This document shows, piece by piece, positions 9,411 to 18,848 of a stretch of 64,000 bases of DNA. The first letter of the stretch is position 1, and each line of letters opens with the position of its first letter. Position numbers and translations under genes: made by a program. Source of the stretch: an uncultured Opitutia bacterium (lineage in GTDB: Bacteria > Verrucomicrobiota > Verrucomicrobiia > Opitutales > Opitutaceae); NCBI GenBank assembly GCA_903827245.1, contig CAIKHO010000001.1, positions 41,416-105,415 on the forward strand, read 5' to 3'. The notes under the pieces were generated by a model, which was given only the letters and a program-made list of their open reading frames with translations, was not told the DNA's origin and made no database searches.

Positions 9411-10841
9411 GTGAAAACCCAACTGAAAGCCATCATGAGAACCTACACCCGGGCCATCCGCACTGCGCTGGCCGCCACATCATTGCTTGCCGCGCTGCCC
9501 GCGTTGCGCGCCCAGTCAACCGAAAGCGAAATCCAAGCGTTGCGCGCTCAGATTGAGCAGCTTGACGCCAAGCTGCGCATCCTGGAGCGCAAGAACGAGA
9601 TCAAGGACGAGGCCGCGGCCACCGCTGCGACGACCGCGCCCAAGATCACCATCAACGACAAGGGCTTTACGCTGGCCTCGGCCGACGGGGCCAACTCCGT
9701 CAAGATCCGCGGCCTCATCCAGCTCGATTCGCGCCTCTTCTTCAACGATGGCGGCGGCGTCGTGAACAACTCGTTCGTGCTGCGACGCGCGCGCATCATC
9801 AGCGAGGGCACGTTTGCCAAGAACTATTCGTTCCAGCTCGTGCCCGAGTTCGGCGGTGGCAGTGCTGCCGGTGCCACGGCCGTCTCGATCCTGGACGCGA
9901 ACATCGGCATCGCCGTCACGCCGCAGTTGCAGCTGAAATTCGGCAAGTTCAAGTCCCCCGTTGGCCTTGAGCTCCTGCAGTCGGACGCCTGGACGTTCTT
10001 CAACGAGCGCTCCATCGTGACCAACCTTGTGCCGAACCGCGACCTCGGCATCCAGGCCTCGGGAGATGTGCTCGGCGGCGCGTTGAATTACACGGTCGGC
10101 ATTTTCAACGGCATTGCCGATGGCGCCAATTCCGGCAACGCGGACTTCGACAACGAGAAGGACGGCGTGGTCCGCCTGATCGCATCGCCTTTCAAGAGCG
10201 ATGTCAGCTCGCCGCTGCAGGGCCTGTCATTTGGCGCTTCTGCGAGCCTTGGACGCGAGAAGACCGCTTCCGGACGCACCGGCGGCTACAAGACGGACGG
10301 CCAGCAGACGTTCTTCTCCTACGCCGCCTCGACGATCACGGATGGCCAGAACTGGCGGCTCTCGCCGCAGCTGGACTACCGCAACGGTTCGTTGGGAGTG
10401 ATTGGCGAGTACGTGCTCTCCGCGTCGAATGTTCGCCCCAGTGCCACGGGAACGAAGACCGAGCTGCGCAACAAGGCCTGGCAACTGGCCGCCGGTTACG
10501 TGCTCACGGGGGAAAACTCCTCCTATGCCGGTGTCGTGCCCAACAACAACTTCGACTTCTCCGCGGGCACCTGGGGCGCCTTCGAGGTCACGGCACGCTA
10601 TTCGGACCTCAAGGTCGACGACAACGCATTCCCGGTCTTTGCCTCCGCTGCGACCAACGCCGATGAGGCCAAGGCCGTCGGGGTCGGATTGAACTGGTAC
10701 CTGAGCAAGGCCGTCGCGTTCAAGATCGACTATTATCAGACCAAGTTCGGGTTCAACGCCGCGGCCCCCGCCGTGTCGACGACCCAGATTCTCCGGCAGG
10801 ATGAGAAGGCCTTCCTGACCCGCTTCCAGGTAGCATTCTGA
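9411..10841 (+). CDS. Phosphate-selective porin O/P family outer membrane channel
   Basis: 476 residues. A signal peptide ([18 protein letters not shown] region) is followed by a short heptad-like coiled coil ([20 protein letters not shown]) and a long beta-rich barrel ending in an aromatic residue (RFQVAF), the usual outer-membrane insertion signal. The family signature is seen in [15 protein letters not shown] and [19 protein letters not shown] choose GTG 9411 because GGAGG at 9401-9405 is correctly spaced; ATG 9435 is an alternative. The family is named for phosphate and pyrophosphate, but its place directly before a sulfate-binding protein suggests sulfate passage here (inference). Confidence 0.85.
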   Translation: MKTQLKAIMRTYTRAIRTALAATSLLAALPALRAQSTESEIQALRAQIEQLDAKLRILERKNEIKDEAAATAATTAPKITINDKGFTLASADGANSVKIRGLIQLDSRLFFNDGGGVVNNSFVLRRARIISEGTFAKNYSFQLVPEFGGGSAAGATAVSILDANIGIAVTPQLQLKFGKFKSPVGLELLQSDAWTFFNERSIVTNLVPNRDLGIQASGDVLGGALNYTVGIFNGIADGANSGNADFDNEKDGVVRLIASPFKSDVSSPLQGLSFGASASLGREKTASGRTGGYKTDGQQTFFSYAASTITDGQNWRLSPQLDYRNGSLGVIGEYVLSASNVRPSATGTKTELRNKAWQLAAGYVLTGENSSYAGVVPNNNFDFSAGTWGAFEVTARYSDLKVDDNAFPVFASAATNADEAKAVGVGLNWYLSKAVAFKIDYYQTKFGFNAAAPAVSTTQILRQDEKAFLTRFQVAF

Positions 10842-10872
10842 CCACAGCTTCAACCCTCATTCTTCAACCAAC

Positions 10873-11868
10873 ATGAAATTTAAAGTTCTTCTCTCGTTCC
10901 TGGTCGCCGCGGCGCTCGCCGCGGCGGCCTCGGCCAAGAGTATCACCCTGCTCAACGTCTCGTACGATCCGACGCGCGAGCTCTATGTCGATTTCAATGC
11001 CGCCTTCGCCAAATACTGGAAGGCCAAGACCGGCGATGATGTCACCATCAAGCAGTCGCATGGCGGCTCGGGCGCGCAAGCCCGTGCCATCAACGACGGC
11101 TTGCAGGCCGATGTGGCGACGCTGGCCCTCGCGGCGGATGTCGACGCCCTGTTCAATGTCGGCAAGCTTGTCCCGCAGGACTGGCAGAAGCGCCTGCCGA
11201 ACAACAGCGCGCCCTACACCAGCACCATCGTGTTCCTCGTCCGCAAGGGGAACCCGAAGGGGATCAAGGACTGGGATGATCTGGTGAAGCCGGGTGTCAC
11301 CATCGTCACGCCCAATCCGAAGACATCCGGGGGCGCGCGCTGGAACTATCTCGCGGCGTGGGGCTATGCCCTGAAAAAGTACGGGTCCGACGACAAGGCG
11401 AAGGAATTCATCGCCAAGCTCTACAAGAACGTGCCCGTGCTCGACAGCGGCGCGCGCGGATCGACGACCACGTTTGTCCAGCGCGAGATCGGCGACGTCG
11501 CCATCTCCTGGGAAAACGAGGCCTTCCTCGCCTTGAAGGAGTATGGGGCCGACAAGTTTGCGATCGTCGTTCCCTCGCTCAGCATCCTGGCCGAACCGAC
11601 GGTGAGCGTGGTGGACAAGGTCGTGAAAAAGAAGGGCACCGAGGAGGTGGCGAAGGCCTATCTCGATTACCTCTATTCCGACGAAGGCCAGGAAATCGCG
11701 GCCAGGAACTTCTATCGTCCGCGCAACGCCGCCGTGCAGGCGAAGTATGCCAAGGTCTTTCCCCAGCTCGAACTGATCACCATCGACGAGGCCTTTGGCG
11801 GTTGGGCCAAGGCTCAGAAAACCCACTTCGCCGATGGCGGGGTATTTGATCAAATCTACCTGAAGTGA
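10873..11868 (+). CDS. sbp: Sulfate/thiosulfate ABC transporter substrate-binding protein
   Basis: Periplasmic binding protein of 331 residues. A Sec signal peptide ([15 protein letters not shown]) precedes the mature start [17 protein letters not shown], which is the family hallmark, followed by [32 protein letters not shown], here split over two strands, and later [20 protein letters not shown]. Captures sulfate or thiosulfate for the CysTWA transporter encoded 1.7 kb downstream. Two M14-like genes separate it from the permeases, which is unusual. Confidence 0.95.
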   Translation: MKFKVLLSFLVAAALAAAASAKSITLLNVSYDPTRELYVDFNAAFAKYWKAKTGDDVTIKQSHGGSGAQARAINDGLQADVATLALAADVDALFNVGKLVPQDWQKRLPNNSAPYTSTIVFLVRKGNPKGIKDWDDLVKPGVTIVTPNPKTSGGARWNYLAAWGYALKKYGSDDKAKEFIAKLYKNVPVLDSGARGSTTTFVQREIGDVAISWENEAFLALKEYGADKFAIVVPSLSILAEPTVSVVDKVVKKKGTEEVAKAYLDYLYSDEGQEIAARNFYRPRNAAVQAKYAKVFPQLELITIDEAFGGWAKAQKTHFADGGVFDQIYLK

Positions 11869-11938
11869 TGAACGGGACGACGGCGCCGGCTTCACCCGTG
11901 CGCCGTCGTCACCCCATGGCCCAGCCACTTTTCATCCC

Positions 11939-12757
11939 ATGACGATGAATCAAAATACATCCGACCCAGCCGCGGTGACGCCGGCCCCGCCAACCGCGGC
12001 CGATTCGGAGCCGCATGCCTTTCAGGATCATCTCAGCGCACTCTACGCGCTTTCGCAAAAAAACCGCCACGTCTTCGGCTCGCCCCTTGGCCCCATTTAT
12101 CATGGCGGTCGTCCTGCGTGGCTCCCGCGTTTTGTTTTCTTCGGGCCGCATGCCTCCGATGATTCCTGGCGCCTCTCGTTTCTGGCGGGGTTTGATCACC
12201 GTAATTTGTGCGCCAGTCATGCCGTGCTGCGCTTGATCGCCCGACTGGCGGAAAACGCCGGGAATGGGCACGGCCTCAACTTATCCTTCTTTCCGCTGGT
12301 TGATGCGGCAGGGTTCTTTCTCGGCGCTCCGGAGCGGGCGCTGGCGACGGCCCACTGGTCCCGTTCGTCCGCGCCGGAGATAGAGTTGCTCGAGCAGGAC
12401 GCGCGGCTGTGCGGCTATCATGGGTTCATCCGCATAGAAGCGGCGCCGCACGGGGATGATATCATCAGCATTCGCGTGCGTGAGCCGGCCACGCTCAACC
12501 CTTCACCCGACATCGAGCTGATTTCTTCCGAAGATACCGATCCGTTTCCGGTGCGTTTCGAGCGCGTACCAGCTGGCGGTCTCATGTCCGGGGGTCCGCT
12601 GACGATAGCGGACGACCTGTGCTTCCAGCCCTTCGAATTCACGCTGCGCGTTCCTCCGGCGTGGCCGGAAGAAATTCACCATGAAGCCGTGGAGAGCATC
12701 CTTACGCGTTTCATCCTGCGTTATAGGGCTTTCCAAGCATACGGCCAGCACCTCTAA
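11939..12757 (+). CDS. M14-carboxypeptidase-like pseudoenzyme, paralogue of the next gene
   Basis: 272 residues, no signal peptide. It aligns by eye along its whole length with the next gene: both share the FVFFGP/FTFLGP strand, SFFPLVDAAGF versus LYPVCNPTGY, an xRFILRYRAF/LATYRGF C-terminal helix and similar spacing. Every residue expected to form the M14 zinc site is changed here: the HGDE motif has become GFDH (residues 84-87), the asparagine/arginine loop is missing, the third-ligand histidine is Glu167 and the FETP glutamate is Arg237. It is intact and in frame, so probably a non-catalytic partner rather than a decayed gene. Function unknown. Confidence 0.7.
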   Translation: MTMNQNTSDPAAVTPAPPTAADSEPHAFQDHLSALYALSQKNRHVFGSPLGPIYHGGRPAWLPRFVFFGPHASDDSWRLSFLAGFDHRNLCASHAVLRLIARLAENAGNGHGLNLSFFPLVDAAGFFLGAPERALATAHWSRSSAPEIELLEQDARLCGYHGFIRIEAAPHGDDIISIRVREPATLNPSPDIELISSEDTDPFPVRFERVPAGGLMSGGPLTIADDLCFQPFEFTLRVPPAWPEEIHHEAVESILTRFILRYRAFQAYGQHL

Positions 12758-12767
12758 TCGCCGCCCC

Positions 12768-13574
12768 ATGGTCATGCTGAACGAGCCAGTCCAGGTCTAC
12801 CCGCACAAGCTGAGGCGGCTCTATTGGCCGTTTCTGGGTCTCGCGGAGAGCTTTGCCAACGTCGTGGGAACTGTGGCCGGTTCGTTTCAGCTCGCAGAAA
12901 GGCGTTATACCATCCCCCGGTTCACATTTCTCGGTCCGCAGGTCAGTGTGCCGCAAAAGAGAATCGGCCTCTTTGCCCTGGTGCATGGTGACGAACCGGC
13001 CGGCGCGGTTGCCTTGCTCCAGCTGTTGCAGGCCCTGACGGACCGTCCGGAGCTGGCGTCCGGCTATGATCTGGTCCTTTACCCGGTTTGCAATCCGACG
13101 GGTTATGAGGACGACACCCGGCACAATCGCGGGGGCGCAGATCTCAACCGTGAGTTCTGGCGCGGATCCAGCCACCCGGAAGTGCTTATTATCGAGGAGG
13201 AGCTGCGAACCCAGTCCTTTGATGGGATCATTGCGCTGCATGCCGACGACACGAGCGACGGGCTGTATGGTTACGCCCACGGCCGTCTATTGAACGAGGA
13301 ACTGCTCGTGCCCGCCTTGCAGGCTTCGGAGTGCGTACTGCCGCGCAATCGCGCCCCGGTGATTGACGGCTTCGCCGCGCGCGAAGGCGTGATTGGCGAC
13401 TGCTTTTCCGGCATCCTGGCGCCGGCGCCGGACCACCGGCCGCGGCCCTTCGAAATTATTTTTGAAACCCCAGCCCGGCTGGCGGTCGAACGGCAGGCCG
13501 AGGCGGCGCGGATTGCACTGCTGTCCATCCTCGCCACGTACCGCGGGTTCATCGCGTACGCCGACAACCTCTGA
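12768..13574 (+). CDS. M14 family zinc carboxypeptidase / deacylase-like protein
   Basis: 268 residues, no signal peptide, so probably cytoplasmic. It shows the succinylglutamate desuccinylase/M14 layout: zinc ligands in VHGDEPAG (H73, E76), the substrate loop NPTGYEDDTRHNRGGADLNR (N120-R121 and D125-N127-R128), the third ligand H158 in IIALHADD and a likely catalytic Glu233 in FEIIFETP. I start at ATG 12768, 10 bp after the paralogue; its stop overlaps the cysT start (TGATG), so it is co-translated with sulfate permease. A peptide or amide bond is the probable target; a role in releasing or recycling a sulfur compound is speculation. Confidence 0.75.
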   Translation: MVMLNEPVQVYPHKLRRLYWPFLGLAESFANVVGTVAGSFQLAERRYTIPRFTFLGPQVSVPQKRIGLFALVHGDEPAGAVALLQLLQALTDRPELASGYDLVLYPVCNPTGYEDDTRHNRGGADLNREFWRGSSHPEVLIIEEELRTQSFDGIIALHADDTSDGLYGYAHGRLLNEELLVPALQASECVLPRNRAPVIDGFAAREGVIGDCFSGILAPAPDHRPRPFEIIFETPARLAVERQAEAARIALLSILATYRGFIAYADNL

Positions 13575-14470
13575 TGGCCTCCGTTGTCTCCAGACGTTCC
13601 GTGCTGCCCGGGTTTGGCCTCTCGCTCGGCTTCACGCTGGTTTATCTCAGCCTGATTGTACTGATCCCGCTCTCGGCGGCCTTTATCAAGACGGCGGGCA
13701 TGAGCTGGGCTGATTTTGTGACGACGGTGTCGGCGCCGCGCGTTGTGGCCTCCTATAAAATAACCTTTGGGATTTCGCTCCTGGCAGCGCTGGTGAACGC
13801 ATTTTTTGGCGGGATCGTGGCCTGGGTCCTGGTGCGCTATACGTTCCCGGGCCGGCGCATGGTGGACGCGCTGGTCGATCTGCCGTTCGCGTTGCCGACG
13901 GCGGTCGCGGGTATTGCACTGTGCGCGCTGTATGCCCGGAACGGCTGGGTGGGGCATTGGCTGGATCCCCTCTGGGCCGGCGGAGTTGCGCGCCTTGCCG
14001 CTTGGGTCCCGTGGATTGACTGGGCGGGATGGCTTGGGCCAAAGCTGGCCTACGATCGGCCCGGCATCTTCCTCGCGCTCACCTTCATCGGGTTGCCCTT
14101 CGTCGTGCGCACCCTCCAGCCGGTGCTGGCGGAACTGGAGCCGGAACTGGAGGAGGCCGCGGCCACGCTCGGGGCGAACCGCTGGCAGACGATGACCCGG
14201 GTGATTTTTCCCGAACTCCTGCCGGCGCTGATCACCGGATTCGCCCTGGCGTTCGCCCGGGCCATTGGCGAATACGGCTCGGTGGTCTTTATCGCGGGCA
14301 ACCAGCCGCTCCACAGTGAAATTACGCCACTGCTCATCATCACCAAGCTCGAGCAGTACGACTACCGCGGCGCCACCGCGATCGCGGTCGTCATGCTCGT
14401 CGCCTCCTTTGTCCTGCTGCTGCTCATCAACCTGCTCCAGAAGTGGAGCCGACGTTACTACCGTCTCTGA
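13574..14470 (+). CDS. cysT: Sulfate ABC transporter permease CysT
   Basis: 298-residue inner membrane permease with about six helices. The N-terminal helix LSLGFTLVYLSLIVLIPLSA and the segment TFPGRRMVDALVDLPFALPT are characteristic of CysT/CysU. The cytoplasmic coupling loop EEAAATLGANRWQTMTRVIF contacts the CysA ATPase, followed by ARAIGEYGSVVFIAGN. Start overlaps the preceding stop by one base; cysW begins 2 bp after its stop. Confidence 0.95.
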   Translation: MASVVSRRSVLPGFGLSLGFTLVYLSLIVLIPLSAAFIKTAGMSWADFVTTVSAPRVVASYKITFGISLLAALVNAFFGGIVAWVLVRYTFPGRRMVDALVDLPFALPTAVAGIALCALYARNGWVGHWLDPLWAGGVARLAAWVPWIDWAGWLGPKLAYDRPGIFLALTFIGLPFVVRTLQPVLAELEPELEEAAATLGANRWQTMTRVIFPELLPALITGFALAFARAIGEYGSVVFIAGNQPLHSEITPLLIITKLEQYDYRGATAIAVVMLVASFVLLLLINLLQKWSRRYYRL

Positions 14471-14472
14471 CC

Positions 14473-15393
14473 ATGGCCGGACCTGCCACCTCCCTTGCCG
14501 GCAAGCCGGCGCGCACCGGTGCCGGCACGCCGCGCGTCATTCGCAACCCGCTTTGGGTGCGGGTGGTCTTCATGACCGTCGCACTGCTGTTCCTCGGGTG
14601 CTTTCTGCTGCTGCCCCTGGCGGCGGTTTTTGCCGAGGCGCTGCGCAAGGGCGTGGGCGCCTACTTCCATTCGTTCGCAGATCCTGATGTCCACAGCGCG
14701 ATCTGGCTCACTTTGCTGACGGCAGCGATCGCAGTGCCGGCCAACCTGGTGTTCGGCGTCGCGGCCGCTTGGTGCATTGCCAAGTACGATTTCCGGGGAA
14801 AAAGCCTGCTGGTGACATTCATTGATCTGCCCTTCGCCGTCTCGCCAGTGATCTCGGGGCTGATCTATATGCTGATCTTCGGCCTGCAGGGCTGGCTGGG
14901 TCCCTACCTGGGTTCGGGCGATCATCCGTGGTTTGGCGAATGGTTCAATCAGCAGGACATCAAGATCGTCTTTGCCGTGCCGGGCATCGTGCTCGCCACG
15001 ATCTTTGTCACTTTCCCTTTCGTGGCGCGCGAGCTCATCCCCTTGATGCAGACGCAGGGCAACGACGAGGAATACGCCGCGCTTACCCTTGGCGCCAGCG
15101 GCTGGCAGACGTTTTGGCGCGTGACGCTGCCCAATATCAAGTGGGGCCTGTTCTATGGGGTCATCCTGTGCAACGCGCGTGCCATGGGCGAATTTGGCGC
15201 CGTCTCGGTCATCTCGGGAAAGATTCGGGGCGAGACCACCACGATGCCGCTGCAGGTCGAGATCCTGTACAATGAAAACAACTCCGTTGCTGCGTTTGCG
15301 GTCGCTTCCCTGCTGGCGTTGCTGGCGCTTGTCACGCTCGTGCTAAAGAGTTTTATCGAATGGCGCCACGCGCAGACCCGTCCCAGTGCCTGA
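14473..15393 (+). CDS. cysW: Sulfate ABC transporter permease CysW
   Basis: 306-residue second permease. After a proline/alanine-rich N-terminus it has the CysW features FRGKSLLVTFIDLPFAVSPV, VFVTFPFVARELIPLMQTQG-like segment (ATIFVTFPFVARELIPLM) and the coupling loop EYAALTLGASGWQTFWRVTL, then NARAMGEFGAVSVISGKI. I start at ATG 14473 right after cysT; an in-frame ATG at 14443 would run back into cysT. Confidence 0.94.
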   Translation: MAGPATSLAGKPARTGAGTPRVIRNPLWVRVVFMTVALLFLGCFLLLPLAAVFAEALRKGVGAYFHSFADPDVHSAIWLTLLTAAIAVPANLVFGVAAAWCIAKYDFRGKSLLVTFIDLPFAVSPVISGLIYMLIFGLQGWLGPYLGSGDHPWFGEWFNQQDIKIVFAVPGIVLATIFVTFPFVARELIPLMQTQGNDEEYAALTLGASGWQTFWRVTLPNIKWGLFYGVILCNARAMGEFGAVSVISGKIRGETTTMPLQVEILYNENNSVAAFAVASLLALLALVTLVLKSFIEWRHAQTRPSA

Positions 15394-15405
15394 ACCCACT
15401 GCCCC

Positions 15406-16464
15406 TTGAGCATTTCCGCCCTAAACATTCGCAAGACCTTCGGGTCGTATACGGCCCTCAGCGGGGTCGACCTCCATGTGCAAAGCGGCCGCCTGGTCGC
15501 GCTGCTCGGTCCGTCGGGCTCGGGCAAGACCACGCTGCTGCGGATCATTGCGGGACTGGAGTATGCGGACGCGGGCAGCGGGCGCATCCAGTTCCACGGG
15601 GAGGACGTGACAGATGTCCCCGCGGGCAAGCGCAAGGTCGGGTTTGTCTTCCAGCATTACGCGCTCTTTCGCCACATGACGGTGTTCGAGAACGTCGCCT
15701 TCGGCCTGCGGGTGAGGCGCCGCCGCGATCGTCCTTCCAAGTCCGACATCGCCGACCGCGTGAACCGGTTGCTCAAGCTGGTCCAGCTTGAAAGTCTCGG
15801 CGGGCGTTATCCCAGTCAGCTGTCGGGTGGCCAGCGCCAGCGGATCGCCCTCGCGCGCGCGCTGGCCGTGGAACCGAAGGTCCTGTTGCTCGACGAGCCA
15901 TTTGGTGCACTCGATGCGAAGGTGCGCAAGGAACTCCGCCGCTGGCTGCGGAAGCTGCACGAGGAGGTGCATCTCACCACGATTTTCGTCACGCATGACC
16001 AGGAGGAGGCGCTGGAGATCGCCGACGAGGTCGTGATCATGAACCAGGCCAAGGTCGAGCAGGTCGGGACGCCGCAGCAGGTCTACGACCGCCCTTCCTC
16101 GCCTTTTGTCTACCAGTTTCTCGGCAACGTGAACGTTTTCCGGGAGCAATCCCTCGCTCTGGCTGGCAATGGGGTTTACGCCCGTCCGGGGCGGCTGGTA
16201 GAAGACGGGCTCGTTTATGTCCGCCCCCATGATATTGCCATCGCGCGGCACGAGACCGGGGCCGACGGCATCCCGGCCATCCTGCGCTACGTGCATGCCG
16301 CGGGTCCGCAGGCCCGGCTGACGCTCGAGCAGGTGCAGAACCGGGAGCTGGTCGAGGCTGAAATTTCACGGGTCGAGCTTGAACACCTAGGCCTGAAACT
16401 TAACGATCTGGTCCTGCTTCGTCTCCGCCAGGCCCGTTCCTTCGAGCAGGATTACGCCATTTAG
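15406..16464 (+). CDS. cysA: Sulfate ABC transporter ATP-binding protein CysA
   Basis: 352-residue ATPase powering CysTW. Walker [13 protein letters not shown]-loop [14 protein letters not shown], signature [15 protein letters not shown], Walker [13 protein letters not shown] and switch [11 protein letters not shown] are complete. The C-terminal 110 residues form the regulatory TOBE-like domain ([13 protein letters not shown]). The start appears to be TTG 15406 (reads [13 protein letters not shown]), since the family begins with this strand and no ATG is nearby. Confidence 0.95.
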   Translation: MSISALNIRKTFGSYTALSGVDLHVQSGRLVALLGPSGSGKTTLLRIIAGLEYADAGSGRIQFHGEDVTDVPAGKRKVGFVFQHYALFRHMTVFENVAFGLRVRRRRDRPSKSDIADRVNRLLKLVQLESLGGRYPSQLSGGQRQRIALARALAVEPKVLLLDEPFGALDAKVRKELRRWLRKLHEEVHLTTIFVTHDQEEALEIADEVVIMNQAKVEQVGTPQQVYDRPSSPFVYQFLGNVNVFREQSLALAGNGVYARPGRLVEDGLVYVRPHDIAIARHETGADGIPAILRYVHAAGPQARLTLEQVQNRELVEAEISRVELEHLGLKLNDLVLLRLRQARSFEQDYAI

Positions 16465-16495
16465 TTCCCAACCCAAAACGTCAACCAATCGCATC

Positions 16496-17470
16496 ATGGC
16501 CAAGATATATAACGACATTACCGAGACGATCGGCAACACGCCGCTCGTGCGGCTCAACCGGACGGCTGCCGCCCACGGCGCCCAGGCGGAAATCCTCCTG
16601 AAGCTGGAATTCTTCAATCCGCTTTCCAGCGTCAAGGACCGGATCGGATTCTCGATGATCGATGACGCCTTGAAGAGCGGCAAGATCACGAAGGACACCG
16701 TCCTCATCGAGCCCACCAGCGGCAACACCGGCATCGCGCTGGCGTTCGTCGCCGCGGCGAAGGGGTTGAAGCTCATCCTCACGATGCCCGAGACGATGAC
16801 CATGGAGCGCCGCCGCATCCTGAAGGTGCTCGGTGCCCGCTTGGTGCTGACCGAGGGCCCCAAGGGTATGAAGGGCGCCATTGCCAAGGCGGAGGAACTG
16901 CAGAAGCAGATCCCCAACAGCGTCATTTTGCAGCAGTTCGCCAACCCGGCCAATCCTGCCATCCACCGCAAGACCACGGCGGAGGAAATCTGGAACGATA
17001 CGGACGGCAAGGTGGACATCGTCGTCTCGGGCGTCGGTACGGGCGGAACGATCACCGGCGTGGGTGAAGTCCTCAAGGCCCGCAAGCCGTCCGTGAAGAT
17101 CATCGCGCTCGAGCCCGCCAGCTCGCCCGTGCTCTCCGGCGGCCAGCCTGGCCCGCACAAGATCCAAGGCATCGGCGCCGGTTTTGTTCCCTCCGTGCTG
17201 AACACCAAGATCTACGACGAGGTCATCACCGTGAAGGAGGACGACTCCGCTCCCATCAGCAAGCAGGTCGCCAAGCTGGACGGCATTCCGATCGGCATCT
17301 CGTCCGGCGCCGCCGTCTGGGCCGCCATCCAGCTGTCCAAGCGTCCCGAAAACAAGGGCAAGCAGATCGTCGCGATCATCCCGTCGAGCGCCGAGCGCTA
17401 CCTGTCCTCGTGGCTGTTCGCGGATGTGAACGTCGAGAGCGACTCGATCGACGACCTGCTGGCGAAGTAA
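16496..17470 (+). CDS. cysK: Cysteine synthase (O-acetylserine sulfhydrylase)
   Basis: PLP enzyme that makes cysteine from O-acetylserine and sulfide. 324 residues. The PLP lysine is K47 in NPLSSVKDR; the substrate loop is [11 protein letters not shown] and the phosphate cup [23 protein letters not shown] near the end is typical of CysK. It closes the sulfate uptake cassette, 31 bp after cysA, linking import to assimilation. Sulfate activation and reduction genes are not in the window. Confidence 0.97.
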   Translation: MAKIYNDITETIGNTPLVRLNRTAAAHGAQAEILLKLEFFNPLSSVKDRIGFSMIDDALKSGKITKDTVLIEPTSGNTGIALAFVAAAKGLKLILTMPETMTMERRRILKVLGARLVLTEGPKGMKGAIAKAEELQKQIPNSVILQQFANPANPAIHRKTTAEEIWNDTDGKVDIVVSGVGTGGTITGVGEVLKARKPSVKIIALEPASSPVLSGGQPGPHKIQGIGAGFVPSVLNTKIYDEVITVKEDDSAPISKQVAKLDGIPIGISSGAAVWAAIQLSKRPENKGKQIVAIIPSSAERYLSSWLFADVNVESDSIDDLLAK

Positions 17471-17503
17471 GGGGCGTGTCTCTCTATGTTTAAGGAAGCC
17501 GCA

Positions 17504-17531
17504 AGGGCGGGCTGCATAGCCCGCCCTTTTT
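17504..17531 (+). terminator. Terminator shared by cysK and ctaG
   Basis: AGGGCGGGCT (17504-17513) / AGCCCGCCCT (17518-17527) with GCAT loop and a T-run. The convergent ctaG stop codon lies at 17530-17532, so the hairpin can also act on minus-strand transcripts. Confidence 0.85.
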
Positions 17532-18324
17532 ATTTGGATCCGTCCCGCCGTTGGCCCGCCTGGAACCAGGAGTAGAAGCTCCAGCTGAACGCGATCATGG
17601 CGACGAAGGCGCCGATGATCTGGGTCATGACCCCGGCGAGGAGCTGGTCGGCGGCCGCGTCAAAATTAGGCAGGATTCGCGGGGCGTATTCGTAGGTCGG
17701 GTAAAGCATGTCGCTCGAAAAGGTGAGGTACGCGAAGACCGGCGTCATGCCGATCAGCACGGCCACGAGGTAGATCATCCGCGTGCCGTGACTGGCAGGT
17801 GGGAAGGCCTTGGACGGGCTGAGCAACGGCCACCAGTAAAAGAGTGCGGCGCCGAAGAACAGGACATGCTCGGCCACATGCACGAGCTTGTTCTGTAGGG
17901 CCCATTCATAAAGCGCGGGCATGTGCCAGACGGACATCACCAGGGTGTAGATGATTCCGCAGATCACCGGATTGGTGAGAAAACGCAGCAGTCGCCGCAG
18001 CCCGGGGCGCCCCAGCACGGGGTCGATCATCCACGGAACCAGGCCGGAGAGGAACAGGCTCGCCGCCACGTAGATGAGCAGTTGGTGCTGCAGCATGTGC
18101 GCGCTCAGCAAAAAGCGTTCGCCGATCTGGTCGAGCGGGGAGCCCACCGTGAGGTAGAACACGACCAGTGACGCATAGAACCGGGCGGCGCGCGCGCGCG
18201 GGTAGGGCGTGCCCGGCGCCAAGCGCGGCCGCAGTGGGCCCGCGAGAATGGCGTAGAGCCATCCGAGAAGGATCAACCCCCCAATGAGGTAGGGCTCGTT
18301 GTGCCAGTGGCGCCAGTCGATCAT
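17530..18324 (-). CDS. ctaG: Cytochrome c oxidase assembly factor CtaG (caa3 type)
   Basis: Multi-pass membrane protein (264 residues from the ATG giving MIDWRHWHNEPYL) of the Caa3_CtaG family, needed to assemble the caa3 oxidase, probably at the copper step. About seven hydrophobic helices; conserved histidine-rich motifs include SAHMLQHQLLIYV and SVWHMPALYEWAL, then HVAEHVLFF. I reject an upstream in-frame start because it only adds an unrelated 13-residue leader. It follows the coxBACD operon on the same strand but after a terminator-like hairpin. Confidence 0.9.
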   Translation of the reverse strand: MIDWRHWHNEPYLIGGLILLGWLYAILAGPLRPRLAPGTPYPRARAARFYASLVVFYLTVGSPLDQIGERFLLSAHMLQHQLLIYVAASLFLSGLVPWMIDPVLGRPGLRRLLRFLTNPVICGIIYTLVMSVWHMPALYEWALQNKLVHVAEHVLFFGAALFYWWPLLSPSKAFPPASHGTRMIYLVAVLIGMTPVFAYLTFSSDMLYPTYEYAPRILPNFDAAADQLLAGVMTQIIGAFVAMIAFSWSFYSWFQAGQRRDGSK

Positions 18325-18393
18325 TGCAGAGAGAGTCGTGAAATCACGCCCGGATGAAAACATCGAAGCGGCAGCACCCGGATTTAATCCATG

Positions 18394-18424
18394 AAAAACG
18401 GCGGCCTACGAGGAGAGCCGCCGT
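18394..18424 (-). terminator. Terminator after the coxBACD operon (minus strand)
   Basis: On the minus strand ACGGCGGC (18424-18417) pairs with GCCGCCGT (18405-18398) and is followed by TTTT. It lies 24 bp after the coxD stop and separates it from ctaG. Confidence 0.75.
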
Positions 18425-18448
18425 GGGCAGGTGGGGATCAGGCCGGTC

Positions 18449-18838
18449 TCAATGCGCAGCCGGGGCCACCGCCGGAGCAACGGCCGCGGGCGGCGGGGTC
18501 GGCTCCGGGGCGGTGAGGGGGCGGCTGTCACCCACGGAAAAGATCTGGAGCAGCGCCCAGACGGTGCCGGTCGCCAGCACGAGACCGATGAAAAACATGA
18601 TCGTGCAGAAGGCCTTGTCCCACCGCAGGTGCATGAAATAGAAGATGACGAACATGAACTTCACGATCGAGAGTGTGACCAGGCCCCCGACGATCAGCCA
18701 TTTCATGAAGGGCAGGTAGACCATGACTATCTCCACGCCAGTGATGACGGCGAGCAGCATGGCCAGCTGCACGAAGATCTCGAACTTGTTGTCGACGTGC
18801 TCGGGTCCGGCGTCGGAGGCGTGGGCGGAGGAACTCAT
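18449..18838 (-). CDS. coxD: Cytochrome c oxidase subunit IV (caa3 type)
   Basis: 129-residue small membrane subunit with three helices (FVQLAMLLAVITGVEIVMVY, KWLIVGGLVTLSIVKFMFVI and TIMFFIGLVLATGTVWALLQ) and the family motif FMHLRWDK between the second and third. A proline/alanine tail follows. It is the last gene of coxBACD, starting 10 bp after coxC. Confidence 0.9.
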   Translation of the reverse strand: MSSSAHASDAGPEHVDNKFEIFVQLAMLLAVITGVEIVMVYLPFMKWLIVGGLVTLSIVKFMFVIFYFMHLRWDKAFCTIMFFIGLVLATGTVWALLQIFSVGDSRPLTAPEPTPPPAAVAPAVAPAAH

Positions 18839-18848
18839 GGTGTTCAGG

